64,000 nucleotides of DNA from a virus, in IMG/VR virus record IMGVR_UViG_3300009157_000002, positions 1 through 64,000 of that record, one strand, 5' to 3'. The stretch's first letter is position 1; every line of letters starts with the position of its first letter. The position numbers and the translations under genes are program-made. The notes below the pieces were generated by a model, which worked only from the letters and a program-made list of their open reading frames with translations, was not told the origin of the DNA and did no database searches. This document shows, in pieces, positions 40,256 through 48,674 of this stretch.

Positions 40256-40642
40256 ATGAGACCACTTATTATTAATCAGCAGATCATAGACATAATACAG
40301 GGAATTATTAAGCATGCAGAGCGCAATCCATTTTCGATGGATGATTTGTTAGATAGGATGAATAAACAAGTACCCCAGCCTGGAGACATGGATGAATTTA
40401 GATGTATTATTCCATTTGGTTATCAGGTTGTTTTCTCTATTGAGGATCAGGTTCGATCTAAAGTACGGCATCTTTCTGTATCAGTTCCAGTCAAAGGAGC
40501 CTTGCCAAGCGTTGAATCGGTAAGAGAAATTATAACCCTATTCGGGTTTAAAAATAAACTTGAAGACTGTATGGTAAAAACATTCGACAATTTTGAAGAC
40601 TGCGAATACGGGGGGGTTGATGTTTTAGAAATTATTGAATAA
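40256..40642 (+). CDS. Unknown soluble protein
   Basis: 128 residues. FRCIIPFGYQVVFSIEDQVRSKVRHLSVSV has beta-strand character, flanked by helices. A similar layout is seen in short phage proteins of unknown function. Not recognised. Confidence 0.5.
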   Translation: MRPLIINQQIIDIIQGIIKHAERNPFSMDDLLDRMNKQVPQPGDMDEFRCIIPFGYQVVFSIEDQVRSKVRHLSVSVPVKGALPSVESVREIITLFGFKNKLEDCMVKTFDNFEDCEYGGVDVLEIIE

Positions 40643-40699
40643 TCAGATGATAAAAAACTCATAATTTAAACCAAAAACTAAACTAAAAAACAGAAAAAA

Positions 40700-41641
40700 A
40701 TGGAAAGAATTGCAGTAAAAACAAATCATCAAGAAAAAAATGGCTCACCTGTAATAAGGAAGATTTTTAAATTAAATTCAGATGGGAGTGTTTCACTCGT
40801 AATGGCGAAATTTCTTAAATTGGAACCATTGCCAACGCTGGCATTTGAAGAGATTACTCCAGACATCGCAAAAAAAATGTTAGATCATGGTAGAGGCCGC
40901 AATAGACCGATAACAAAATCTAATCTTGCTTCCATTACAACAGATATGCTTGCCGACAAATATGCTATTACTGGTGAGACTGTTATTGTAGCAGTAAGTG
41001 GAAAACTACTGGACGGCCAACATCGCTTATATTCTATTATTGAATCTAAGAAATCACAGGTGATTGCAGTTGCAAGGAATATCCCAGATAATTCGTTTCA
41101 ATTTATTGATACAGGAAGAACACGAAGAGCCTCTGATGTGTTAGGAATTCAAGGAATTGATAAACCAACAAGGGTCGCGGCTGTCGTTAAATTTATTATC
41201 TATTTTCAAAATGCACGCTATGGTTCAACTGTTAAAGGTGTGGGCTCCGGAGATAAATTTCGTGTAAACAATGATCAGGTGGCTAAATTTGCAATCAAAC
41301 ATGAAAAATCTATTTTTGAATCTCTTCCGGTTGGTTTTCATAAAGGGGTTAAGCTTGTTACACCTGTATCGTTATCCGCACTTCATTATATATTTAAGCA
41401 GATAAATGAACAACAAGCCGATGATTTTTGCTGGAAGGTAACCGTTGGTGAAAGCTTAACAAAAACCAATCCGATACATTTATTACGAAATGAACTTATT
41501 GCAGATATGCGCTCGAAGAGACCAATGAGAGGACTTGAAAAAATAGGTCTGATATGCAAAACATGGAATTTGTACCGGACAAAGAAAACAGTTTCCGTGT
41601 TAGAGTGGAATCCTAAAGAAGAGTTTCCGAAACCAATATAG
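40700..41641 (+). CDS. ParB-like (DGQHRL-motif) phage protein
   Basis: 313 residues. RGRNRPITKSNLASITTDML and KLLDGQHRLYSIIESKK, followed by FQFIDTGRTRRASDVL, match a phage family with the ParB/sulfiredoxin-like N-terminal fold; the DGQHRL motif is the nucleotide-binding or catalytic site in ParB-type proteins. The C-terminal half is helical. Family members are widespread in large phages, but their activity is not settled: a CTPase/nuclease or a DNA-binding role are options. No ParA gene is next to it, so classical partition is doubtful. Confidence 0.7.
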   Translation: MERIAVKTNHQEKNGSPVIRKIFKLNSDGSVSLVMAKFLKLEPLPTLAFEEITPDIAKKMLDHGRGRNRPITKSNLASITTDMLADKYAITGETVIVAVSGKLLDGQHRLYSIIESKKSQVIAVARNIPDNSFQFIDTGRTRRASDVLGIQGIDKPTRVAAVVKFIIYFQNARYGSTVKGVGSGDKFRVNNDQVAKFAIKHEKSIFESLPVGFHKGVKLVTPVSLSALHYIFKQINEQQADDFCWKVTVGESLTKTNPIHLLRNELIADMRSKRPMRGLEKIGLICKTWNLYRTKKTVSVLEWNPKEEFPKPI

Positions 41642-41644
41642 AAA

Positions 41645-41824
41645 ATGTCAGAAGGATATAAATTAATCCCGATGGCTGATATTCATCCGGAGATACGCAA
41701 GATTGCAGTAGAATGGGGAGAGAACGCCCCCTACTACTTTCATCTATGGGACAAACACAAACTAGCCTCTGATATACAAAACGCATGTTTAATAATGATT
41801 AAAGAAAACAATAAAATAAAATGA
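41645..41824 (+). CDS. 59-residue protein
   Basis: ATG at 41645, four bases after the ParB-like gene, with TGA at 41822 overlapping the next ATG. Product begins MSEGYKLIPMADIHPEIRKI and continues with an aromatic part APYYFHLWDKHK. Typical of short phage proteins that extend a coupled gene chain. Unknown function. Confidence 0.55.
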   Translation: MSEGYKLIPMADIHPEIRKIAVEWGENAPYYFHLWDKHKLASDIQNACLIMIKENNKIK

Positions 41825-42216
41825 AAGACGATAAAAAAACAGAAGAATCTAAAACACACCCTGACTATCCAGGCTATTTATTCTATAATGATGGCAGGGT
41901 ACAAAACATTAAAGAACCGGAGCTCTACAAATTCAAGTCAAAACACACCATGCACTCTGGAAAATTCGTGACACAATTTACACGCAAAAGTGGTCTTATC
42001 GCTGTTGGAATATTTAATAAAAATAACATACGGACTACTGTAAAATTAGCAAAAGTTATAGCGGAGCTTTTTGTTGAAAATCCGGAAGGAAAAAAATTTG
42101 CAGTCCCTAAAGACGGAAACAAAAGCAACATCCACTATACCAATTTGGAATGGAGTGATGCCAAAACTTCAATTGAAGAAAATATTAAAAAATGGGATAA
42201 GTTTTTAAAGGAATAG
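41821..42216 (+). CDS. NUMOD4-like DNA-binding protein
   Basis: 131 residues. YPGYLFYNDGRVQNIKEPEL is a NUMOD4-type opening, and later VKLAKVIAELFVENPEGKKF and VPKDGNKSNIHYTNLEWSDA are the strand-helix part of an HNH homing-endonuclease core. The catalytic His residues are lacking (the HxxxN motif is reduced to NKSNIHYTNLEW), so it may bind DNA without cutting. Confidence 0.65.
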   Translation: MKDDKKTEESKTHPDYPGYLFYNDGRVQNIKEPELYKFKSKHTMHSGKFVTQFTRKSGLIAVGIFNKNNIRTTVKLAKVIAELFVENPEGKKFAVPKDGNKSNIHYTNLEWSDAKTSIEENIKKWDKFLKE

Positions 42217-42219
42217 AAA

Positions 42220-42471
42220 ATGGAAAAAGATTTTAAAGCGTTTAATCACGGAAAAAAAAAGATAGATCTAAGCGAGTACCATCCAATACTAATGCGACCA
42301 ATCGAAATTCATTTAAAAGAAGACGGCAGTATTACTAACGAACCCACCCTGACAATTGTTATGATACACCCTTCAATGGACTATTTTGTAATAGCAGGAG
42401 AGGTCTCATTGAAGATGTTTAATGATGGTATTAAAGACATTGGATACGAACTAAAAAAAATTGAAACATAA
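42220..42471 (+). CDS. Small unknown protein
   Basis: 83 residues with beta-rich centre (EPTLTIVMIHPSMDYFVIAG). Its stop overlaps the next ATG by one base. Not recognised. Confidence 0.5.
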   Translation: MEKDFKAFNHGKKKIDLSEYHPILMRPIEIHLKEDGSITNEPTLTIVMIHPSMDYFVIAGEVSLKMFNDGIKDIGYELKKIET

Positions 42472-42845
42472 TGGAACTAACAGTAGAAAATTTAGAATCG
42501 GTCGTAAGTGATTGCTTGTTTAAAAAAGATGAAGATAGAGGCAATTACGTAGAAGGCAGCGGAGTTATACTTCGCTTTGGCTTTCATCCGGAACGATTGG
42601 AAAAACATAGAGCAGATATTGAGGACATGCTTAACCAATTACCCGATGAGTTTAAAAAGAATAGTGGCGGCGGCTACTCTTTTGGAATGGCTTATAGAAG
42701 AAAGGACGGAGTTCATTGGGGCGAACATCGGCATATTGATACGTTACTTTGCCTGGGTATAGCTATTGGTAAAGCCAGGACACAATTTCCAAGGGATATG
42801 TGGAATATATTTCCTGGAGGTTTACCTTATTTTGTTATTAATTAA
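42471..42845 (+). CDS. Phage protein with Gly-rich core motif
   Basis: 124 residues. ILRFGFHPERLEKHRADIED and NQLPDEFKKNSGGGYSFGMA, followed by GEHRHIDTLLCLGIAIGKAR and PRDMWNIFPGGLPYF, match a family of hypothetical proteins seen in large phages of very different hosts. The conserved LPxxF...GGG and GLPYF turns suggest a common fold, function unknown. Confidence 0.6.
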   Translation: MELTVENLESVVSDCLFKKDEDRGNYVEGSGVILRFGFHPERLEKHRADIEDMLNQLPDEFKKNSGGGYSFGMAYRRKDGVHWGEHRHIDTLLCLGIAIGKARTQFPRDMWNIFPGGLPYFVIN

Positions 42846-42855
42846 AAATTAAGCC

Positions 42856-43197
42856 ATGTATTATATATTAGATGGGAAAACACCGAAGCGTGTTGATTTG
42901 ATGGAATGGGCTAAGTTTATAGAAACCAACTGTAATCGTCATATTGGCGATACTCTTTTGAAGGTGAATAGGCATGTAAGAGTACGCATATCAACCATAT
43001 TTTTAGGACTTGATTATTCTTCCTTTATTGGAGGACCGCCAATACTTTTTGAAACCATGATATTCGGAATTAAGGATGATAGCTACCAATGGCGATACAC
43101 CACCTGGGAAGCGGCAGAGAAGGGCCACAAGTATGCTGTAAACCTTGCTAAAAACCATATTAAATGGATGCAAAAAACAATTAAGACCAAGGGTTAA
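42856..43197 (+). CDS. Phage protein of unknown function
   Basis: 113 residues. VRISTIFLGLDYSSFIGGPP and ILFETMIFG, then WRYTTWEAAEKGHKYAVNLA follow a widespread phage pattern (VSTVFLGxDH...PxLFETMVF...RYxTWxEAxxGHxxxV). The function is unknown although the family is common. It ends against the convergent gene at 43194. Confidence 0.65.
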   Translation: MYYILDGKTPKRVDLMEWAKFIETNCNRHIGDTLLKVNRHVRVRISTIFLGLDYSSFIGGPPILFETMIFGIKDDSYQWRYTTWEAAEKGHKYAVNLAKNHIKWMQKTIKTKG

Positions 43198-43427
43198 TCC
43201 TCCTGCTCTTCCAAATTTTTTTCCTCTTCTTTCATATCCCTGGTTTCCTTCATCTGCTTATAAGCAATATTCGAAAGTATCCGTATTTCTGTTCTAAGAA
43301 CAAGGTATTGTTTTCTTAGCCGGGTAAGGTTTACGTAACTGTTAGCCACGTCAACCGAAGCTGCCGCATGATCCATAGCCACAATAAGTTTGATAAGCTC
43401 TTTGTGTTTTTCTAAAAAGAATCCCAT
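43194..43427 (-). CDS. Helical protein under a family B promoter
   Basis: 77 residues, helical (LEKHKELIKLIVAMDHAAAS) with an acidic C-terminal tail. It is read leftward from TATTTTTG at 43448-43441, whose upstream edge is a family B operator. Possibly a small regulator or packaging-related protein, as the same promoter arrangement serves the terminase gene. Confidence 0.55.
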   Translation of the reverse strand: MGFFLEKHKELIKLIVAMDHAAASVDVANSYVNLTRLRKQYLVLRTEIRILSNIAYKQMKETRDMKEEEKNLEEQED

Positions 43428-43440
43428 ATCTATTTTTAGA

Positions 43441-43509
43441 CAAAAATAACTTATTTAGAATGATTCTAAATAATGTATTATATTTGTTATTTAGAATCAT
43501 TCTAAATAA
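43441..43509. promoter_or_regulatory. Bidirectional promoter with two family B operators
   Basis: Left operator 43451-43473 and right operator 43487-43509 are both perfect 23-bp palindromes (centres G and C), 36 bases apart centre to centre. TATATTTG (43479-43486) directly abuts the right operator and drives the HTH gene at 43515; on the minus strand TATTTTTG (43448-43441) lies two bases beyond the left operator and drives the 43194 gene. Binding would cover both transcription starts or spacers. Confidence 0.8.
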
Positions 43510-43514
43510 GAGAT

Positions 43515-43784
43515 ATGGAAACAGCTACAGAAAAAAAGCCCTGGGTATCAGAAGGCATAACAGAAAAAGATCTCTGCAATCTCACCAAATATTTTCGAAC
43601 GCATATCTTAAAAGTAGAAGTTGCTGACTTCGCAAAAAAGGCGGGAATTCCGAGTTATCGAATTTCAAATTGGGAAGCACATAAAGTCACCTCAACACCA
43701 TCGGATAAAATCGGACTAGCCGCAATACGAAAGATCGCAGACGCTTACGGATATGATGCTGAAATAGTTCTCACTAAAAAATAA
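43515..43784 (+). CDS. XRE-type HTH regulator, autoregulated by family B operators
   Basis: 89 residues. LTKYFRTHILKVEVADFAKK and AGIPSYRISNWEAHKV form the HTH, continued by KIGLAAIRKIADAYGYDAEI, the helix seen in repressors of Xre type. The start codon lies only five bases beyond a perfect family B operator, so the protein may bind it. It is one of two HTH candidates for the family B regulator; the other is at 51723. Confidence 0.7.
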   Translation: METATEKKPWVSEGITEKDLCNLTKYFRTHILKVEVADFAKKAGIPSYRISNWEAHKVTSTPSDKIGLAAIRKIADAYGYDAEIVLTKK

Positions 43785-43788
43785 TCCA

Positions 43789-44100
43789 ATGATCCCAGTA
43801 AGTTATATCGATAAAAGCTCTTCAGTAAACGCTTTAATCACTGGCAAAATAGCCATTTCATCGGACGGCGTAACTTGGGAATATCTCACTACTGACGACA
43901 TGAGTATTGGAAAAATTTTTTCCGGAGCTCCCGGATTAAACTATCCATTTCTTACAAAAACTATTGTAGTACTAAGATACACAGATGGTCCTTCTTACGC
44001 CTTTGACATTCAGACCGTAAAAAACCAACCCACCTGGCAGGGAGGCACTCAGGCCGAATTAAAGATAGCAGTTGACGACATCGCAGCATGGTTGAACTAA
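43789..44100 (+). CDS. Small protein, possible structural
   Basis: 103 residues, beta-rich, with SSSVNALITGKIAISSDGVT and YPFLTKTIVVLRYTDGPSYA. Encoded with the HTH gene. The layout resembles small virion or tail accessory proteins, but no family is recognised. Overlaps the next gene by 13 bases. Confidence 0.5.
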   Translation: MIPVSYIDKSSSVNALITGKIAISSDGVTWEYLTTDDMSIGKIFSGAPGLNYPFLTKTIVVLRYTDGPSYAFDIQTVKNQPTWQGGTQAELKIAVDDIAAWLN

Positions 44101-44276
44101 GCGAAGGAAGAGGATTCCTGTTTTTTATAAAGAACAAAAAAAATGCCCGTTCACCGGACATTCACTTGCGCTTGATCGAAGGTGGAAAGGAAGTAAAAAT
44201 GGTAGGTTGGAAAAAGCTTGATCAAAACAAAGATGTCTACTACACACTGGAAAAATCTATTGAAAAACCCAAATAA
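44088..44276 (+). CDS. Short basic protein
   Basis: 62 residues, Lys rich, with FLFFIKNKKNARSPDIHLRL. Overlaps the previous gene. May be a real short gene, as the following gap is only 35 bases. Not recognised. Confidence 0.4.
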   Translation: MVELSEGRGFLFFIKNKKNARSPDIHLRLIEGGKEVKMVGWKKLDQNKDVYYTLEKSIEKPK

Positions 44277-44311
44277 GTTACTTACAAAAGAAAGAGTAAA
44301 CACCTAGCATT

Positions 44312-44746
44312 ATGGAACTAACGAAACAGGAAGCACAGAATTTATTTAACGACATTCAACCATTAACCAAAGCACCCATTGGAGCGCTTTACCCAATATC
44401 GGCGGTTGTTGCAGAAAATTATATGATATTAAAACGCGGTGTTATAGAAGATATAAAGCGCCGCCACGCTAAAATTATATTTGAACTGGCAAAAAAAGAT
44501 GAGAAAGGTAAACCCATAGAAAACCCTAAAGGTGTTTATGATTTTGCCGATAACACGGAAGAAGCCGAAAAACGGTATACTGAAATGATGGATGAAGTTA
44601 TTGACATCAAGTTTGCAACCATTACCGAACGTTATGCGTTAGAATGCAAAGCTCCTTCCGAATATTTATTTCCGCTTTACAAATACATCATTATACCAAC
44701 GCACCCACAAACGGTTATCTCAGAACCTCAACGGGTACAAGTATAG
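44312..44746 (+). CDS. Unknown protein convergent with terminase
   Basis: 144 residues, helical, with EAEKRYTEMMDEVIDIKFAT. The 3' end overlaps the terminase gene end by 32 bases on the opposite strand. Conserved-looking but unrecognised. Confidence 0.5.
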   Translation: MELTKQEAQNLFNDIQPLTKAPIGALYPISAVVAENYMILKRGVIEDIKRRHAKIIFELAKKDEKGKPIENPKGVYDFADNTEEAEKRYTEMMDEVIDIKFATITERYALECKAPSEYLFPLYKYIIIPTHPQTVISEPQRVQV

Positions 44747-47135
44747 TGTTCCAGTTAGTAGATTTATTGCACACATATCGCATTTGAGTGGTCTTTGCAG
44801 CCGATTCAGAGGTGTTAATTGGCTTAAGGTGTGAGAAGCAAATGGAAGCGATATATGCGTATGTAATAGAGTCGATCACATCATCGAAATAATACTTGGG
44901 ATCATCAACCTTAAATACCTCAATTCCGCTCTGTGTAGTTTTACGGACAAATGTTTTTAGCTGAATAAAAAACTCATTAACACGAATATTGCCAGCGTGC
45001 ATTTCCATAAGCTCCAGTAGCTTATTTGTTATATACCGGGAGGTTCCGGCCTTTTTACCGATCCCAATAGGTTCGGCACTATTCATTTGCAGATAATCAG
45101 GGAGCATAGTCTGAGGGATAAGTGTATTATAAAGCCCAAGCTCATCCACCATATTTATATATTCTCCACCAACGTTAAACTCTGGTAGTTCTTGAGGATG
45201 TCCGTAATAAACTCCGAGTAAAACAGATTGCAGATAATCATACCTGTAATCGTGTGTACGGTGATTAAGACATGCGGAAACAGTGTTTTCTTTAGCATCC
45301 CATATAGCACTGGAAAACTTAGAGTGCCCACTTTTCGCAAAAATAGGATCCGTACCTTTATAGTAACGATTCAACCATTTTTGTTCCGGATGATTAACAA
45401 TTACGGTAGTGGTACGATCATCAATATCGGAAGTAGGAATAAAATTAGCACCTCTTATCCGGAAGGGCACATATCCGGTAAGCTTAACACTGGTATCGTA
45501 GATTGGCTCAAAGTATCCGTACTGCGGCTTCTGTTTAACAGGAAGTAAATTGATACGTTTTATATGATCATTAAGAGTGTCAAGGGGGATAATGGTTTCT
45601 GCATTTCTTAAAAACATATCCTCAATGGTAATGGGATGATGCTGGTGAAACTGAACCTTAAATTTTATCTGGCCGCTGATTTTCCACTTCTCATAGTAAA
45701 TCGCTTTTTGTTCATCGTAGTATTCCTGGGTTACACCGGGTCGGGCAAAAAAATCAAAGAACACGGGCACCACGCCGCTACTAAACTTCCGTTCGCTCCA
45801 CATATTAAGCGCGGCACGAAATTCCGTTTCAAAAGCGTCTCCGCCTTTTTCCATATCGCCACCAGTACCCCAGCCGATTAACTGACGAACTAATTTTAAC
45901 CTTTTAAGCTCATAATCGTAAGCGTATAAAGTTGGCAGTACTTCATTGATCATACTGGAGAGATTGTTGATCATACCTACCTCATCGAGCAATACCATTG
46001 TTGGTGAACCACCATTTATCTCAATCTCGTTGGGAACTCCAACCAATATCCTGCTATCGGCTCCACCTCTGGTTCCTTTTTTACCATCTATCTTTCGGGA
46101 AATTTTAAATAATCCATCCCTGTCATTACTTACCGAACACTTGATCCAGTCAGGCAACGAGTAAAAAGAGAATTTAATCTTATCCTCAAAAATTTCCTCT
46201 CCCTTCTTTTTATCGTGTGTAATAAATTTAATAAAATGTGACCGATGGAAATTTGTTTTTTTGATCATAATGGCACCCATCGTAGTGGTAAAAAAGATCT
46301 GGCGACCTTTCCCGATCATTAAATTATACCCCGAATCGGTTAGGAATAAAAGTACCTGTTGCGCATCGTAAGCGATATACTTCCGGGAACCACCTGTAGA
46401 TTTATCATCTTTAAAGCGCACATATTTATCAAGAAAATAAAGTGTGTTTTGCTGAATCCTGTTTTTTTCGCGCACCACGAATTCCCAACGTTCATCCCTG
46501 GTTTTACAATTTTCATAAAGATCATTTTTCGCGATCCATATTTTAGACTGGAGCACATACTTGTTAAATCTTTCGTATGGAATCCGATTTAAAAAGCCTG
46601 AATTGATCGAATCAATCCAGCGTATAAATTCATCCGGATAGTTTTTTTCTTCAATCGGCAAGGGCATCCATTCGCGACTATCAATCTCATCCTTTTCGAC
46701 TAGCTTGGCAAGTTCTTTCTTTCGTTCCTTTTCCCTTTTATAAAGCTCCTTTGTAACATCATCAATGCTTTTTATGATCTTGCCATTATTAAGCTTAACC
46801 CTTTGTTTGGATTCTTTGATAAATCCAGCATCAATAAGTTCCATTTTTTTTTGTGATCCTATCTCATAACCTGCCGAATAGAGATCGAATAACCAGGTTA
46901 ACCGCTCTTCATTAACCAAAGGCTGTGCTGCCTGAACCCTGATACCCGGATCAACAGTAGATATAACCGGCAGGTAGTTTTCACGGACACCGCTTTTATA
47001 TTTTAGTACAGATTCCTCATCATACTCATAGCGCCCATCTGCCTGTAAAGTACCACCAATATAACCTGTGGCATAAAGATTATAAAGCTTAACCCTGTCA
47101 ATTCCTAGAATAGCACGAACTTCTTTTGCTTTCAT
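44715..47135 (-). CDS. terL: Large terminase subunit with N-terminal HTH
   Basis: 806 residues, longer than most TerL. Residues 1-50 (EVRAILGIDRVKLYNLYATG and GRYEYDEESVLKYK) look like a MerR-type winged HTH, a DNA-recognition part normally in the small subunit. ATPase: Walker A-like MIGKGRQIFFTT (about 273-284), Walker B VLLDE (381-385), then coupling motif GWGTGGD. Nuclease: Asp596 in YYKGTDPI and the late acidic VDDPKYYFDDVIDSITY. It packages DNA into the capsid. It is transcribed against the other virion genes, from a family B promoter 50 bases upstream. Confidence 0.85.
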   Translation of the reverse strand: MKAKEVRAILGIDRVKLYNLYATGYIGGTLQADGRYEYDEESVLKYKSGVRENYLPVISTVDPGIRVQAAQPLVNEERLTWLFDLYSAGYEIGSQKKMELIDAGFIKESKQRVKLNNGKIIKSIDDVTKELYKREKERKKELAKLVEKDEIDSREWMPLPIEEKNYPDEFIRWIDSINSGFLNRIPYERFNKYVLQSKIWIAKNDLYENCKTRDERWEFVVREKNRIQQNTLYFLDKYVRFKDDKSTGGSRKYIAYDAQQVLLFLTDSGYNLMIGKGRQIFFTTTMGAIMIKKTNFHRSHFIKFITHDKKKGEEIFEDKIKFSFYSLPDWIKCSVSNDRDGLFKISRKIDGKKGTRGGADSRILVGVPNEIEINGGSPTMVLLDEVGMINNLSSMINEVLPTLYAYDYELKRLKLVRQLIGWGTGGDMEKGGDAFETEFRAALNMWSERKFSSGVVPVFFDFFARPGVTQEYYDEQKAIYYEKWKISGQIKFKVQFHQHHPITIEDMFLRNAETIIPLDTLNDHIKRINLLPVKQKPQYGYFEPIYDTSVKLTGYVPFRIRGANFIPTSDIDDRTTTVIVNHPEQKWLNRYYKGTDPIFAKSGHSKFSSAIWDAKENTVSACLNHRTHDYRYDYLQSVLLGVYYGHPQELPEFNVGGEYINMVDELGLYNTLIPQTMLPDYLQMNSAEPIGIGKKAGTSRYITNKLLELMEMHAGNIRVNEFFIQLKTFVRKTTQSGIEVFKVDDPKYYFDDVIDSITYAYIASICFSHLKPINTSESAAKTTQMRYVCNKSTNWNTILVPVEVLR

Positions 47136-47186
47136 TATTTCTATTTAACAATCGATTATAAGCTCAAAAACAGATATTTAATATAA

Positions 47187-47258
47187 CAAAAATAACTTAT
47201 TTAGAATGATTCTAAATAAGGAATTTTTAATTATATTTGTTTTCTAGTATTCTAAATA
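47187..47258. promoter_or_regulatory. Bidirectional promoter with family B operators (terminase / 47313)
   Basis: 47187-47219 is identical over 33 bases to 43441-43473: CAAAAATAAC (minus-strand TATTTTTG box) followed by a perfect 23-bp palindrome (47197-47219). On the plus strand TATATTTG (47232-47239) is followed directly by a degenerate operator (CTAGTATTCTAAATA, 47244-47258). It would drive terL leftward and the first virion gene rightward. Confidence 0.8.
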
Positions 47259-47312
47259 CTCTTTTTTGATTGGGAAATAGGGAGAAAACCATAAACCTAA
47301 AACAACTACAGC

Positions 47313-48062
47313 ATGCACTACTATAAACCAGCGAACCTACTAGGCTCCGTCGTTTACAATCCCCTTTTAGTAAGCGGGGGAGATGTATCCATATCAAAAG
47401 GAAGAATATTTTTTGGTGGTCTGCCAGATGGGATTAAACTCTCTGATATAAAAAGTTATACAAGGACTGTTTATGCTGCGGGTACGCAAGAGGTAAGAAC
47501 CTTGGATTTAACAGGTATAGCCGTAGCCAACAGCACTCAGTACAGAATTATCATACAACGATTAGATACAGGGGAAAGAAAAACCTACCTTATTTTTACA
47601 GAGCCTTCCGGAAATACCGCTTCAACCATAGCTGAACAGATAAGACTTGCGATCAACAACGATCCAAGCAGAATTGCAACCGCTACGGGAGCAACAGATG
47701 TCGTAATACTAACAGAAATAAACACCGATACAAAGGGATTTATTTTTACAGAAATCCCAATTGGGGCTACTGACGTAGATACCACTCCGCATGTTGAGCC
47801 AAGCGGTACATATCCAGAAGCTTTTGCTTATGACCCTATCAATTCCGTTCCGGCAGGACAATACACCAAGTATACCATCGTGTATAAAAAAGATGTAAAC
47901 AATGCAGGGAATTCAGGAGGCGGATACGCATGGGTAGTAGCTGTTATTTTCGCAGACGAGGGAGATGCTAACTATGGCGATTTTGATGATGCTTTAACAG
48001 CTATTGTAACCGCATCCGGTGTTACCGATGCAGTAGCAGAGCCTTACGTACAGATCGCGTAA
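47313..48062 (+). CDS. Virion protein at the start of the structural block
   Basis: 249 residues, beta-rich, with TRTVYAAGTQEVRTLDLTGI and repeated Thr/Ile/Asp strands. GTYPEAFAYDPINSVPAGQY resembles capsid-auxiliary or Ig-like coat proteins of crAss-like phages. No signal or membrane segment. It is read from the family B promoter at 47232 and ends just before a terminator, so it may be made in large amounts on its own. Assignment by place and composition. Confidence 0.55.
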   Translation: MHYYKPANLLGSVVYNPLLVSGGDVSISKGRIFFGGLPDGIKLSDIKSYTRTVYAAGTQEVRTLDLTGIAVANSTQYRIIIQRLDTGERKTYLIFTEPSGNTASTIAEQIRLAINNDPSRIATATGATDVVILTEINTDTKGFIFTEIPIGATDVDTTPHVEPSGTYPEAFAYDPINSVPAGQYTKYTIVYKKDVNNAGNSGGGYAWVVAVIFADEGDANYGDFDDALTAIVTASGVTDAVAEPYVQIA

Positions 48063-48073
48063 TAAAAAAATAA

Positions 48074-48110
48074 AGACGTACCCTGCTTGAATGCGGGGTG
48101 CGTCTTTTTA
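48074..48110 (+). terminator. Intrinsic terminator after the 47313 gene
   Basis: AGACGTACCC...GC pairs with GCGGGGTGCGTCT (12 pairs including two G-T) around a six-base loop, followed by TTTTT. It separates the 47313 gene from the portal operon. Confidence 0.75.
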
Positions 48111-48116
48111 CTATAT

Positions 48117-48674
48117 ATGGGAAAAGTCTATCTATTTAGGCCGCGTAACCAACACTCTTTGTTGACCGACTATCCGGAACTTAAAGGGATTAAGGAGTTT
48201 AGGCTTTCGTCTAAACAGATGGCATTTGTTAATCTATATGCTAATCCAACAAGCGAGTATAATGATGTTAAGCCAGAAAGAACACGACTGGAAAAATGTA
48301 TAAAGAAAGCTTTTGGAAATTCACTTCCAGAGAACGAAAAAGCAAAGTACTTGGTTGGCGAATTCCCTTCGTACATCATATCGGCTATCAATAAGATGAA
48401 GAGTTTTAACCCTGATGCCAGGTTTAGATCCAGAGCCATTATCAATAAAGTGTTTGATAAGCTGGAAGGACTCGTTGATATGGAGGATGAGGAAATGAAA
48501 AAATTGCAGATTGAGGATAAAAAAAGATATGCCGAACTCTTAATAAAAATAGCCGAAGGGCAACAAGGATTAATAAGTCAACTCGAAGGTGGTTATGGAA
48601 TAACAGAGGACGAAGACAATGGCCCTGGTGATGGGTCTGCAATGATGGAACAGGCACTAGAGCAAGAGATATGA
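48117..48674 (+). CDS. Protein upstream of portal, small-terminase candidate
   Basis: 185 residues from ATG 48117 (the frame to 48087 would need a TTG inside the terminator). Helical throughout: FRLSSKQMAFVNLYANPTSE, NEKAKYLVGEFPSYIISAIN, then an acidic tail ending EQALEQEI. The Lys/Arg-rich helical N-terminal domain and acidic tail fit a small terminase or portal-associated assembly protein; no HTH is clear. The stop overlaps the portal start. Confidence 0.5.
   Translation: MGKVYLFRPRNQHSLLTDYPELKGIKEFRLSSKQMAFVNLYANPTSEYNDVKPERTRLEKCIKKAFGNSLPENEKAKYLVGEFPSYIISAINKMKSFNPDARFRSRAIINKVFDKLEGLVDMEDEEMKKLQIEDKKRYAELLIKIAEGQQGLISQLEGGYGITEDEDNGPGDGSAMMEQALEQEI

Noticed and set aside
40700-41641. 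Classical ParABS partition system
   Set aside because: No ParA-type ATPase lies nearby and no ParB-type HTH follows the DGQHRL domain.
41821-42216. Active HNH homing endonuclease
   Set aside because: NUMOD-like and core strands are seen but the catalytic His residues are missing.
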